NCBI RefSeq assembly: GCF_003144115.1
Contig: NW_020312017.1
Coordinates: 1-64,000, forward strand
Source: Tilletiopsis washingtonensis
Taxonomy: Eukaryota > Basidiomycota > Exobasidiomycetes > Entylomatales
Direction: 5' to 3'
DNA: 64,000 nt
Shown: positions 36,391-47,698 of the stretch, one piece after another
Position numbering within the stretch: position 1 is the first letter of the stretch
How the letters are laid out: each line of letters starts with the position of its first letter
Notes under the pieces: generated by a model
Told to the model about the DNA's origin: nothing
What the model saw: the letters and a program-made list of their open reading frames with translations, nothing else
Database searches by the model: none
Position numbers and translations under genes: made by a program

Positions 36391-39300
36391 CTACCTCTTC
36401 GTCGCGAACTGCGCACTGACGTTCCTGGGCTGACCCTTGCGGGCAGAGATGGGTGAGGTCGGCCGCGACGTGCCGGAGGGTACCGACGGCCCCGGCGCAG
36501 CAGATGAGGCGCCGCCAGAGAGGTGCAGGCCGAAGAAGGACGATGAGGCGGGTGCGCTGGCGAGCTTGCTGCCCGATGACGAGGACGCAGGCGCAGTGGC
36601 TGAGCCCATGCCAAAGCGGCTGCCAGAGCCTGGAGGATGTGCAGACGCGCCGCTAGCTTTCCTGCGCGACGAACCTGCAGAGCCGACGCGCGATGCCGGC
36701 AGCGGCCCGCGCAGGGCGCCCGCCCCGCCAGGACTGCCGCCCAGCGACGCTCGTGCCATGCCTGGCACCAGCGAGCCGTCGGCCTCGAGCCCGCTGGCAA
36801 GCCCGCCTGCTCTGCGCGCCTGCTCGTGGCGCGCCTGCACCTTGCGGAAGTGCGTCAGCAGCTCGTTCCACTTGATGTCGTCGCGGCTGCCGAGCTTGCT
36901 GCGGGGTCCCGTGGAGGAGTTGCCAGAGCCGGCCGCAGCGCCGGACGGCAGCGAGCCGCCGCTGGCCCCGCTGCCGGAGCTGTTGCCGGCGCCGTACAGC
37001 GAGCGGGGCGCGGCAACGTGCAGGAAGCCCATGCTGCTGACGGCGTTGAGGCGGTTGCGCAGCGTCGCAAACGCAGAGCTCTGCGGCAGCAGCATCAGCA
37101 GGCCGTACATGCACTTGAAGAGGTACGGGTGGCGCTCGGGCTCCAGCAGCTGCAGCCGCAGCGCGGTGAAGATCGGCGACTCGAGCAGCTGCACCAGCTT
37201 GTCGATCTGGATGAGGAGCGCGACCGTGATCTCAAGCTCGGCAAAGATCTGCAGCAGATTGCTGGCGTGCTCGTACGCCTGTGCGAGCAGACAGAGGCTG
37301 AACGTGGCGACGGCGTTGTGGCACCAGCTGCGGTACAGGCTCGCGAAGAGCTGCTGCCCGTCGCGCGAGTCGAGGTTCTTGAGCCGCCGGCGGAAGTCGG
37401 CGAGCTCGGGCGACGTGATGAGGATCATGTTCATGTTCGTGACCATGACGCTGGCGAACTCGAGGTCCTCGTCGCGCTCGAGGATCTCGGCCAGCGTGCG
37501 GAAGATGCGCTCGGTGTGCAGCGAGGCGCAGAGCTGCCGCAGGATGAGGCTGCCGCGCGTCTCGAGCAGCCGGCGGTCCGTGCTGAAGAGGCTGACGAGG
37601 TTGACCATGAAGGAGCGGAAGTATGCGTCGTTGCGCTCCTCGGACGCGCTGCTGATCTGCGCCAGCAGGCGCAGGTCGGAGCGGATCACCTCCTCGCTGG
37701 GGTCCGAGAGCGTCTTGAGCAGCGCTGGGAACGTGCCGTCATCCATCGCCAGGATCTTGTGCGGCGCCTTCTGGTGCAGCATCAGCAGCCACTCGAGGGC
37801 AGCCACACGCGTCTCTTCGTGCTCGTCGATGAGCTGGAGCGTGAGCACGTTGACGGTCGCGTGCAGGTCCAGCGCATCGGCGTGCGGCTGCGACTGCGAC
37901 GAGCCCGTCTCCTCGTCGGGTGCAGTCGCCGCGTCAGCTGCCTCTGATGCACCGTCCTTAGTCGGGAAGGGCCGCGGCGGTGCGCGCGGGGAGAGCTGCG
38001 GGGACATGGTCTGTGCCGCGCTGCCCGCGACACCGGACGTGTTCCTGCTCGACGCAGTATCGCCGGCGCTCGATGCGGTCTCGACCCGCTCGTGAGGCCT
38101 GGACGCCGTCGTGGTGGAAGAGCCTGATGCGCTCAGGGTTGAAGCGGGAGGCGCCGACGGCTGGCCTCGGCTCGTCGTGGCAGCCCGTGCGTCGCCGCCC
38201 TGCACAGATGCGGACGAGCGAGACGTCGGAGGCGGCACGCTGACCGGCAGCTCCTGGAGGACGCGGAACAGGTTCGTGTTAGTCGCATTTGCCGCGCTCT
38301 GGATGGCCGGGCTGTGGTGTGCGATCGACGGAAGGATGGCGGGAATGAGGCGGTGCGTGAACGGAACGACGACGTCCTGGACGACCAGCAGAAACTCCGA
38401 CAGCCAATGCAGCGCCGTCGCCTGGATCTCTTCGTCTGCGCACGTGTGTCAGCATGCAGTACCGCAGGAAACGCAGCCTCGTAGGAGCTCACCCGGATAG
38501 CTGACGTGGTTCACCAGGATCTCGGTGATCGCCGCGTAGTCGACGCGCACCTCGAGGGCAGGCACCCACACATCTTCGTCTGCACCGGTGTCCTCTTCTG
38601 CCTCCTCGTGCTCGTCGACCACGGCCTCCTCCAGCTCTTCGAACGTGGCAGCTGCTGCGTCGCTTGCGGCACCTTCCGCAGACGTCTCCAGGGCAGAGCG
38701 TGTCTGCGCCGAGGGACCGCGTGATGAGGACGCCGGCGCGCTGCGCCTTTGCGGCCGTGCGGCGGCCTTGCACTCGCGCAGGAAGTCTGCCAGCACGTTG
38801 TGCGTCGCGATGCGCACGTCGGTGTTCGGGTCTGAGAGGTACTTGAGGAGCCCGTCGAGGAAGGCCGGGAGAAAGTGCACGAGCTCCAGGTCGGGGACCG
38901 AGTCCAGCACGGTGATCCAGCTGACGAGGTAGTTGCGCGTGAAGGGGCTGAGCACGTACATGCGCTCGGCGAGCAGCGGCACGAAGCGGGCAAGCGAGAA
39001 GACCTTGTTGCGCGCAAGGTCAACCTGCTCCGAGTCGGACGCAGCGGCAGCTTTCTCGCGCGCAACCTCCAGCTCTGCCTCGCCGCCGATGTTGCCGCTG
39101 CTCGCATCCTGGCGCGCGCGGATCAGGGCGATGTCCTGGTACGCGGAGACGTAGTGGGGCGCCGCCTCGCAGACAATGTCCTTCAGCAGGCGGTCCAGCA
39201 GCTCTGCACCGTTCTTGACGGAGAGCTCCGAGTCTGCAGCGAGCTGTGGGAGCATGCGTCAGCGGCGCGCTGCACGCACTGCGGCGTGCGGCTCACTGAC

Positions 39301-39907
39301 CTTGGACAGGGCGTCGAAGATCTCGTTGAAGTACATGAGGATCTCGCCCTTGCACACCTTCGCAATGTTGTAGAACGACTCGCAGGCGAAGTAGCTGGAC
39401 GGCGTGATCAGTCGCGGGCTCAGCAGCGAGCGAGTGTCACAGCCATGCACGGCTGCGCAGGCGCTGTTAGGCAGACCTGACTCACCGGATCTTGCTATCG
39501 GGGTCACTGAAGCACGCGAGCACCGGAGGAACGACCTGCTCCAGATAGGGCGCAATCTCCAAACCCAGTGCGATGCCGATGCCGGCGAGGCCGATGAGGC
39601 CACCGCTGCGCGCATGGTTGTTCTGCGGGCTGCTTGATGCGAGCAGGGCGCAGAGCTGCTGCACTATGAGGTTGATGCGGGCGCGATCTCCGCGGACCAG
39701 CGCCTCGCGGACCTGCCTTCAGACAGTGGCAAGAGGGTCAGATGGGTTCTACCGTGTGTGCTCGGACACAGCTCCGTACTTCTCGAGGTCCAGCGTGGCC
39801 GCCTTGCGGCGGTCGTACACGCGGTCCAGCAGGGCCTTTTGCAGTGCCGCGTCTGGAGCGATGCGTCAGCGGGATTCCTGTGTGCGTCATTGACGCTGCG
39901 CACCCAT
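36391..39907 (-). CDS. VAC14: Vac14, scaffold of the Fab1/PIKfyve PI(3,5)P2 complex
   Basis: Vac14 is a HEAT-repeat scaffold holding Fab1 kinase and Fig4 phosphatase on the vacuole membrane. The inferred start is a 4-nt exon (ATGG, 39907-39904) spliced over a GTGCGC...CAG intron to give MDAALQKALLDRVYDRRKAA, which fits fungal Vac14 N-termini. Conserved blocks follow: RSGGLIGLAGIGIALG, LACFSDPDSKIR, CESFYNIAKVCKGEIL, ELLDRLLKDIV, LSPFTRNYLVSWITVLDSVP and VNHVSYPGELL. In the large last exon come VNVLTLQLIDEHEETRVAAL, ILRQLCASLHTERIFRTLAE, HNAVATFSLCLLAQAYEHAS and LLLQL-type repeats, ending at the ALRNRLN-like SAFATLRNRLNAVSSMGFL. A disordered insert (about 38430-37900) and a Ser/Gly-rich C-terminal tail make it longer than yeast Vac14. 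Confidence 0.93.
39904..39907 (-). other. VAC14: Inferred 4-nt first coding exon of VAC14
   Basis: ATGG is followed by GTGCGC. An acceptor CTCCAG about 55 nt downstream continues with AC GCG GCA, completing codon 2 as GAC (Asp). The result MDAAL is in line with fungal Vac14. No other ATG gives a sensible N-terminus in the nearby sequence. Confidence 0.6.
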
Positions 39908-40994
39908 GATGCCAGGCACACAGCGTCAGCTGTGGCGGCAGCGAGAGCGTCGCGTACGGCGCTGCGATTGTCGGACAGCGCACAGCCTGACAGGTCGCTC
40001 TGGCGGCGGCGCTCTCTCTCTCTGTCTCTGCGCGTCTAGGCGCCCGCGGACTGCGGTGCTGGAGACCGCTGCTGTGCTCGGACCTCGGGCGTCGGCTGGA
40101 GGTGTGCGGCTAACGAAGTGTGACGGTAACGAAGCGGAGCAGCCCAGCTGGCACGGAGAAGCACGAGAAGCAGGTGGAGGCGGGTGGTGGAGAAGAGTGG
40201 TGCCGCACAGCCCGTCAAGTCGCGCGCAAGCACGGCCCCCGTCGGCGCGCGCCGCGGCGTGTGTACGCCGCACCCCGCACGCGCCTCCCCCTCGGTGCGC
40301 TCTCGACGCTGGCCCAGCGCTGCACCTGGCGCCGGCCATCTGTAGCAGCGTAACCAGCGGCTGGCTGTCTAGCGATACGGGCGACAGCTGCATCGCTTGC
40401 CGCTGCTCGCCCCGCAAGAGCAGCATATCTGCTGTGCCAGCTCAGGGTGCGGAGGAGGCGATGCCCGAGTCCCGCAGCCTGCGCCCGGCGAGCGTAGTGG
40501 GAGCAGAAAAATTGAGGCGCGCGGCAGATCCGCTGCCAGAAGCGAACCTGCCGTTCCACATGCCGCCGCTGGATGCCCTGCTGCAGTCTCCAATCGGTCC
40601 ATTGAGCGCAGCATATTCAGCCGAACTCGTGCGGAAGAGTGTGGGGTGAGGGAGCGTGGCTGTGACGCTGCGGCTGGAAGAGGCCTAAGCAGAGGGCGCG
40701 ACCGCTGCAGGAAGACACGAGTTTGCGCCGCGCGAGTCTGAGTGTTCGCGGCCCAAGGCAGCATGTCGCGCGCCTCTGCTGCAGCGAGCACGGCGCGCGC
40801 GTTGTCTTCCCGACCTCACAAGCCCACCTCTACGTCCCTCGCTCTTCGGTCCTCTCCTGGCTGCTGGTCTGTCGCTGCACGCGCTTCGACTCTCTCTGCG
40901 AGCTGCTGCACTCGCGAGTGCCCCTGCACGAGCGGCGACGTCTGCTGCTGTGCGCCTCGCCCGGCTGCAGCTGCGCTCCGCGCGTCGAGCCGAC
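39908..40994. promoter_or_regulatory. Divergent intergenic region between VAC14 and the deubiquitinase gene
   Basis: No gene is supported in 1087 bases. A CTCTCTCTCTGTCTCTG tract occurs near 40012-40028 on the plus strand. Bases 40810-40980 are pyrimidine-rich ahead of the ATG at 40995. An ATG at 40763 opens a frame without motifs. Confidence 0.45.
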
Positions 40995-43767
40995 ATGCTG
41001 GCCAGGTCCATGCCGGCGGCGGCCCCGGGCCCGTCCACGCCGCTCGCTCGCTCGCCGCGCGGGCTCAGCAGCGTCTCGGCGGCGGGCTCCGACTCGGCCA
41101 CTGCGTCGCCCGTCCTGTCCGGGGCCGCCAGCAGCAGCAAGCTGCGCGACCACGGCATGCAGGGCCCTGCAGCCCGCCAGAGCGTCGGCCAGACGGCCTC
41201 GTCCGCTCAAGGCACGCCACGCCTGTCCGCCAAGCCTGGCAGCAGCTCTCGCAGTACCGAGCCCGCAGTCTCGTTACGCGAGCTCGAAGAGGCGCTGCAG
41301 CCCCGGGCTGCTACCGCTGCAGCCTCGCCAGCATCCGAGCCTGCGTCGCTGAGCGCCGCTAGAAAGCGAGCTGCCAGCCCTCTTGCGACTGGTGCCCTTG
41401 CTGCACTGCCGATCCCTTCGGCGCACCCATATACAGTGGCTGAAGGGCACGCAGCAGAGGCACAGCGCGTGCGCAGTGAGCTCGCAGAGCTGCTGGCGAA
41501 TCCGCTCCTCTTCACGATGCCTGCGCCCTCCAAGCTGCGAAACATCGACCTGCCGGCCATCAATGGCGCACGTCAGGCTGCTGCACAGGTCGATGAACAG
41601 ACAAGTGTGAGTCTGCCTCACAGCAGCGTGGTGCGTTGCCCTGCTCAGTTGCAGGCGCTGATCGACGCGCGCGGCCTACGTAGACTTCTCGCTTTGCCGA
41701 GCAGGCGCCAGCAAGCGTCGCCTCTACACCGCGAAGGACAGAAGCCTCGGCAGGATCGCCAAGTGCAGCGCGCCAGCGGCCAGAAGCCAGCAGCTCGGCG
41801 AGCGCGCAGCGCGACGACATGTCCGTGACATACGCGGGGAAGCTCTCGCTGCACATGCCTGGCCGCGTGCGCCAGCGCCCAGCCGGCCTGTACAACTCCG
41901 GTGAGTCAGTGCGAGCGAGATCGTGCAGCACACGTGTCCACTCGAGGCGACGATCACCTCACGCGCCTCTGCCCCGCGGCCGCTGACGTGCTCGGTCAAC
42001 AGGCAACACCTGCTACATGAACTCGGTGCTGCAGTCTCTGCTTCACCTGCCGCCGCTCGCCTACGCGCTGCTGGAACGGAGCACGCGCGAACTCATCGGC
42101 GAGTTCGGCGGAACAACAAGCGGTGGCTTCAATCCGACGGAGGCCATGCGCGATCTGGCCGAGCGAGTGCTCTGTGGCTCGAATGTCGTGCAGCCAACAG
42201 TCTTCCAGAGCAAACTCAAAAGTAAGTGCTTGAGCGCGTTCGGATCCCCGCGCCACTCTGCTTAACCCGTCCCTTCCGTCGTGTCAGCCTATGCCCGCAC
42301 GCTTCGCAAGGGACACCAGGAGGACGCGCACGAGTTCCTTGTTCTCCTGCTCGAGGCCATGCAGCAGCAATGCTTCGCCCGCGCAGACAGCCGCATGTGC
42401 GTCTGCTTTGACAGGAGAGACGTCGCAAGCCATTCGAGCTGACCCTCTTGCGAGCAGTGATGCCAACCATGCGCTCCGTCGCTCGACCCTCGTCCAGCGC
42501 GTGTTCAGCGGCCGTCTGCGCAGCCGTGTCTCATGCCCCGCCTGTCGGCACAACTCCGATACGTTCGACCCATGCCTGGACCTGTCGCTGGACATCAGAC
42601 ACGCGAAGAGCGTCAACGAGGCACTCGACGTCTTTACGAAGGCCGAGGAGCTGTCTGGGTCTGGGCGCGACCGCTACCGCTGCGAAGGGTCAGTCGTGCG
42701 GCCCACATGCCCCACAGCGCTCGCTCATGCTTTGCCTGCGCAGCTGCCGCAAGAGAGTCAACGCTTCAAAGCGCTTCACGATTGACACGCCGCCGCTCGT
42801 CCTGACGGTCCATCTCAAGCGCTTCACGCTCACGGGCAGCAAGCTGACGCGCGCGATCAAGTACCCGTACACGCTGCAACTAGGCGCGCGGCACCTCTCC
42901 GAGGGCGTCGACCCGGTCACCTACACGCTGCACGCCGTGATCCATCACCACGGCGGCGGCCCGAACAGCGGGCACTATGTGGCCAACGTCAAGGCTGGGC
43001 GCGGGCCGGGCTGGCTGTCGGCAAACGACTCAACGGTCTCACAGGCTCACAACGGCAAGACGTCTGGCGAGGACAAGTCGTGCTATGTCCTCTTCTACGT
43101 GATGGACGCAGCCTCGTCCTCTCGGTCCGGAGCACTACTGCCGCGCCAGCTGGGCGGCCATCTGTCCCCGCCGACGCACAACACGCCTGCGTCCAAGGGC
43201 AGCACCAGCGACGGCAAGGGGCTATCTTCGCAGACGTCCAGCATCAGTCCTGGGTCATCGATGGCCGGCCCCATGCGCCCTGCTCAGCGCAAGCGCCGTC
43301 GGCTTGAGCTCCACGATGATGAGGACGAGGGAGAGCCGCTGCCCGACGCGCAGTTCGTCTCTCCGGCTGCTTCAAGCACTGTCCGGCCGCCCAATGGGAC
43401 ATACGGGTCAAAGGGCAAGCCTGCTGGGGCAGTGCTCAGCACAGTGCTGGGCAGCGCTACGAACCGCACCGCCATTCCACCAGGCACGTTCTTCGGCGCC
43501 GCAGCCAGCAAGAAGCGCGGTGCAGCGCCTGCCGATGCGTACGGCGAGCCCGACGCGGATCACGAGCCGCACTACGAGTCGCTAACGGGCGCACGCTCCT
43601 TCGCGCCTGCCGGTGCTCAGGTGCCCAAGCATTCCTCCCGGCACGCCAGCTCGAACGGGAGCCTCAGCATCAAGAGAAACGGCCTCAGCGCCGGCTTGGC
43701 CTCCATCAACGGGCCGTCGCCGCAGCGCAAGAAGCTCAAGGAGAAGATGAAGGGCCGCGGCGTGTGA
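40995..43767 (+). CDS. Ubiquitin carboxyl-terminal hydrolase, USP36/Ubp10-like
   Basis: This cysteine protease removes ubiquitin from proteins. A disordered N-terminal region of about 270 residues (start MLARSMPAAAPGPSTPLARS) precedes the catalytic core. The Cys box is assembled over an intron as GLYNSG|NTCYMNSVLQSL. GHQEDAHEFLVLLLEAM, RVFSGRLRSRVSCPACRHNSDTFD, the CEGCRKRV zinc-ribbon cysteines, LTVHLKRF and the His box GGGPNSGHYVANVK follow, with NDSTVSQ supplying the Asn/Asp region and CYVLFYVMD closing the fold. These blocks resemble USP36/USP42 and yeast Ubp10, which act in the nucleus and nucleolus on histone or ribosome-related substrates. A basic tail (QRKRRRLE, RKKLKEKMKGRGV) suits nuclear location. 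The 41607-41683 intron was placed by frame. The start at 40995 is the least certain point. Confidence 0.9.
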
Positions 43768-43866
43768 GGAGCGCCGCACGGATCTGTCTGCCACATACGT
43801 TCCGCCTGCACTGCGACGCTAATCGACACCTGCTTCCGTCACTCTCGTCCATTGTGTCGCCATGCA

Positions 43867-45655
43867 TCACATGCGCGCCTCGCGCGGGCTGGCAGAGGAT
43901 GCGCCGTACCACCGTTGCAGCACCTCGGCCAGATGCTTAGCTGTGGACGAGCGCCGAGTGCCGCGTTAGCGAGTGCGGCAGCGAGCGAAGCAGGCACAAG
44001 CCCACCTGCCATCACAGACTCACCAAGCATCTCAGGGTGCTCTTGCGCGATGAGGTGACCGGCCTTCAGCTCGGCGGCGCTGTGTCCTGCGCCCCAGCTC
44101 GCGATCTCGCGCAGCTGGATCTCTCGCTGCTCAGCGTTGCCGAGGTTGCTCTCCGTCATGACGACGGTGTGGATCTTGGTCGCGTGCTTGCGCTCGCGCC
44201 CCGCGGCACGCCCGATGGCGCCGCTCCAGGAGTTGGCAAACGCTGCGGCCTCGCGGAACTTGGACATGGCGAGCGTGACCTCGGTCCCGTTCGGCGAGGA
44301 CGGCAGCGGCACCAGGTTGTGCTGGACGTGCAGCTCGAGGATGCGCGGGTCCCACGCTTTCAGAGTGCGGTCAGCGCAGTCTGGGCCATCACGCCAGGGG
44401 CGACTCACCCTGGAAGTACGGCTTGGACTTGAGATACTCTGTCGCTGCCTCGCTGGAGTACGCAGTTGCGTCAGACGCCTGTGCGTCGCAGCGAGAGGCA
44501 CACTGGACGCACCGTGAAGCGAACACGTCCTTGCGCGCAATCGCTGCACGCGCCATCTCAGTCTGAGATGGAGAGAGGAGCTTGGCAGCTGACGTTGGGA
44601 AGTCAACGGCAAGTCGAAAGAGCCAGGCGCTCTTTACACACCAATCTCAGGCGCCGGGATCACGGCGTCGACCAGCACGATGCCGTCCAGCAGGTCTGAG
44701 TAAGCAGTGCCAGCACGCAGGAAGCCTGCTCCGCCTGAGGGGTCCAAGTCAGCCGTTGTTGCGAGGGCTCAGAACCGAGTAGCGCACTGAAGCTATGGCC
44801 GACGCCAACGAGACGATGCGACTTGGCGGTAGACGACGGCGCTTGCAGGAAGGCAGGCGCCTCAGCGCCGGGTTGCGGCAGATGGCGGATGAGCGTGTTG
44901 ATGTCTCGAGCGTGGTCGTCCCACGAGCCTGGCGGAATGGTCAGCAAGGCGTTTGAGCCGTGCAGTGGGAGGCTGAGCACTGACTGGCCATGCCCAGGCG
45001 TGGCGCGTTGAGCACGCCCGCGAAGCCGGAGTCGCAGCAGTCCATCGACCACATCTCGGCGATGGGCACGGTCGACACCTCCGCCAGCGCGGCGAGCGTG
45101 GGCTCGAAGATCTTGCGCAGCTAGTCAGCCCTACCGCCAGTATCAAGGTACGGCGCCCTGACGCACCTCTTTGTGGAAGCCGTTGGCGTGTGAGCAGACT
45201 ACGACCACGCCATCCTGCGGCGTCACATCGCGCTTCCACCTCTGCACGACGCCCCACAGCGCCGAGTTCGTCTGGCCTTTTGCGAGCTGCGCTGCGCGCT
45301 CGCCGGCCGCTTCCTGAGAGGCGGGCGGCACGAACTCGCTGACATGCCATTGCGAGCAGGCCTCGTCCCACTCGGCAAAGTCAAGGGCACGCTGGGCGCG
45401 CTCGTCCTCGACGACCTGGCGGTGAGGCAGGGGCCGGCCAGTTGCTGCCAGGCAGGCGGGGTGCGAGCGCGGAAAGGCAGCGGCGAAGAGGTGCGTCGAC
45501 AGCGTCCACTCGCCGCAGCGGCGCGGCGGCGGCAAGGCCGGCGCAGACGCTGCCGCGGCGGTGAGCGGGGAAGGGAGACACGGCAGCAAGGGGTACGGCC
45601 CTGTGCGAGGGATGATGTTGCCGATGCCAGGGCCCTTGGCTGCTGCGCGTTGCAT
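43867..45655 (-). CDS. Alpha/beta hydrolase, Lpx1-like, with PTS1 peroxisomal signal
   Basis: This multi-exon gene starts MQRAAAKGPGIGN; the next good family match is CGEWTLSTHLFAAAFPRSHP. VVVVCSHANGFHKE is the oxyanion-hole strand, LTIPPGSWDDHARDINTLI lies before the nucleophile elbow, and VGVGHSFSALL carries the catalytic serine as GHSFS. LLDGIVLVDAVIP is the next strand, and AAELKAGHLIAQEHPEML supplies the likely catalytic histidine (KAGHL). The last 83-nt intron joins to a tail ending SPREARM. ARM fits the peroxisomal targeting consensus [SAC][KRH][LM]. Yeast Lpx1 is a peroxisomal lipase of this type. Substrate here is unknown. It converges on the deubiquitinase gene with a 99-bp gap. Confidence 0.82.
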
Positions 45656-46754
45656 GATGCAGTTTGGCGGTATGTGCAGGCTTGGGTTCAAGGATCAAGA
45701 CTAGCACTCCAGACCGGGCCGCTCGCTGGAGAGCTTGCGTGCAGCGATGATGGTAGTGGGAGAAACGAGCGCACGAAGGCGCGAGAGCCGCAAAGAGATG
45801 AGCTTGGGGCTGCGGAGAGCGCTGGCAGCTGCTGGCGGCTGGAGGGCGTAGCCGGTCTGCACGTAAGGCTGATGACAGAAGCACGATCCGAAGCGGTCCG
45901 GCGTAAGAAGTGCGGGAGCGGCCCTGAGGCGAGTGATAGTGGAGGAGAGCGAAGGTGAGAGGAGAGTGAGAGCACGGCGCCCCGCGAGTCTCCCCGCACT
46001 CTTTCTGACCGGGCAGCGCCGTTGCCGGCCCGAGCGCCGCGCCGATGCCGCCGCGCCGTGCGCATCCATCCGCCTCTGCTCGCGAGTCTGGCAGCAGCAC
46101 GATGGCCGCTCCCAGGGCGCCGCAGTCGGGCCTTGCAGCCAAGATGAGCAGCCCGCTTCGTCGTCGAGAGCAGCTCGTCGGGGGCGGCATCGTCCGGGCC
46201 GTCCCAGCGCGGGCTGCGTGAATGACCGGCCCGTGGAGCGGCCCCTGAGGTAGTTTGCGAGCGCTCATCGGAGCGCCGCCCGGCTCTAGATAGCCTGCGC
46301 GCTGCCAGCGAGCCGCATCCTTCACGCAGAGGTGCTCAAGCCGCAGCCGTCCCGAGCAGTACCGCCTCGCTGCTCTGGCGAAGTAAGTCTCATCAGGCAC
46401 AGCAGGGAGGTCGCTGCAGATGTGTCGGCCGCTTTCACCTCCACAACCAGCCAGCATGCGTTGCTATGCCGCGCCTCAGGACCGAGCTTCGGCTCCTGCT
46501 GGGCTTCACAGCACAGAGAGCACAGCACAGTGGGTCAGTGCTCCATATTGCCCTTGTGTGCTGGCCCAGCAACGAGTCCCCAGCGCCGCTCGAGGAGACT
46601 GGCACTGCCAAGCGCTTAGCAGCGTGAGGGGTCTCGGCGCCGCGCGCCTCCGCCGGTCGGAGCCGGCGCGTTTCGCGAGCACGACGGCTAAAACCGGCCT
46701 GCGGTTGCGCAGCGACGCTTGCCCCTCCACCCCATCACCCACCGCGCAACAGTC
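45656..46754. promoter_or_regulatory. Divergent intergenic region between the hydrolase and the Oxidored-like gene
   Basis: No gene is supported in 1099 bases. A minus-strand frame stays open for about 358 codons across this region and into the hydrolase, but without motifs. Purine-rich sequence around 45780-45960 on the plus strand could be a CT-rich leader for a minus-strand transcript, possibly an upstream exon. Confidence 0.4.
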
Positions 46755-47198
46755 ATGGCCGTACCCGCCGCCTCAGCATCGCCAGCGGTTGCGATCGTGC
46801 AGCTCCTCGATGGCGCGGCCGCCGCCGAGGACAGCGCTGCAACCCCTGCCTTTGCCGACCCGGCCGACATTCCCATGCTGCGCCACGCCCGCCTGGCGCC
46901 GGCGCGCCTGGAGCAGCTCCTCGCCGCCGCGGGCCGCGAGCGCGACGACCCGCCGCCGCCGCCGCGGCCCGACGAGTGCTGCGGCAGCTCCTGCTCGCCC
47001 TGCGTCAAGCAGCTCTGGAGCGAGGAGCTGCGCGCGTGGAAGGAGCGCTGGGGCGTCGGCGCGGCGGCTGCGGCGCGCCGCGCGGCCAAGGCTGAGGCAC
47101 GTCTGGCTGTCGGCGTGGCGAAGGCAGGCAAAGCGGGCGTGCAGCGAACGCAGGAACCGTCCGAGACAGGCACCATGCCGGGTGCCTTCGACTGGTGA
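46755..47198 (+). CDS. Oxidoreductase-like domain protein (OXLD1-type)
   Basis: This is a single-exon gene of 147 residues, one of the few without an intron. The core PPPPPRPDECCGSSCSPCVK followed by QLWSEELRAWKERWG matches the Oxidored-like domain, a short Cys-rich region of the PPxPPxPxDCCxSGCxxCVxDxYxEEL type found in small, mainly mitochondrial proteins. The N-terminal 65 residues are Ala-rich with few acidic residues near the start and could act as a mitochondrial presequence, though they contain several Asp and Glu later. The C-terminal part is Ala/Lys-rich and helical, ending MPGAFDW. Despite the family name, no enzyme activity is established by the sequence. Confidence 0.85.
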   Translation: MAVPAASASPAVAIVQLLDGAAAAEDSAATPAFADPADIPMLRHARLAPARLEQLLAAAGRERDDPPPPPRPDECCGSSCSPCVKQLWSEELRAWKERWGVGAAAAARRAAKAEARLAVGVAKAGKAGVQRTQEPSETGTMPGAFDW

Positions 47199-47698
47199 TG
47201 GGGACCGCAGCGCATCAGCCTGGCTTTGCAGAAGCCAGGCAGGAGAGCTTTGCTGCAACACAAGGTGCCATCTCGGCAACCTACGCCTCTCAGCCACATC
47301 GGCAGGCTTGCCAATGGCCCGCAAGCTCCATCGCCGACACCTGACAGCCGACACCCGGCGAAATGGGAAGCGCGCATCGCTTCGTGGCACGGCCTCTGAG
47401 CCATCGCACCTGATCGCCCACGGCGAAGGCGACTAGCATCTGCGCAACACACCAAGCAGCAGACAGCGTGTCCCGCTCGCGTCTCTCCGCCCGCGCATGG
47501 CTCCAATGCAGACGCTTCTGCACCGCATCCGCGAATACGCATGTCTCGTCCCGCTCGACACCATGCGTCAGCCGGGCTCCCCACCTGGCCTCGGCAGCCG
47601 AACCAAGAGCGGCTTACAGCGAGCGCCGGCCGCGCACTAGGTCTAGGGAATGATATTCATGCTGTATCCACCGTTGCTCTGTGCTTGTGCTGTGACAT
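47199..47698. other. Convergent spacer between the Oxidored-like gene and ANT1
   Basis: These 500 bases between two convergent genes show no recognisable gene, repeat or RNA. Confidence 0.5.

Noticed and set aside
35656-36456. 266-codon plus-strand frame between VPS51 and VAC14
   Set aside because: No motif, no leader, and its end is antisense to VAC14.
36437-38095. A 552-codon plus-strand frame opposite VAC14
   Set aside because: It is exactly antisense to well-conserved VAC14 exon sequence. Serine- and arginine-rich content is the expected complement of GC-rich codons.
45381-46457. 358-codon minus-strand frame upstream of the hydrolase
   Set aside because: No motif and it runs out of frame through the hydrolase exon; kept only as a possible source of an unseen upstream exon.
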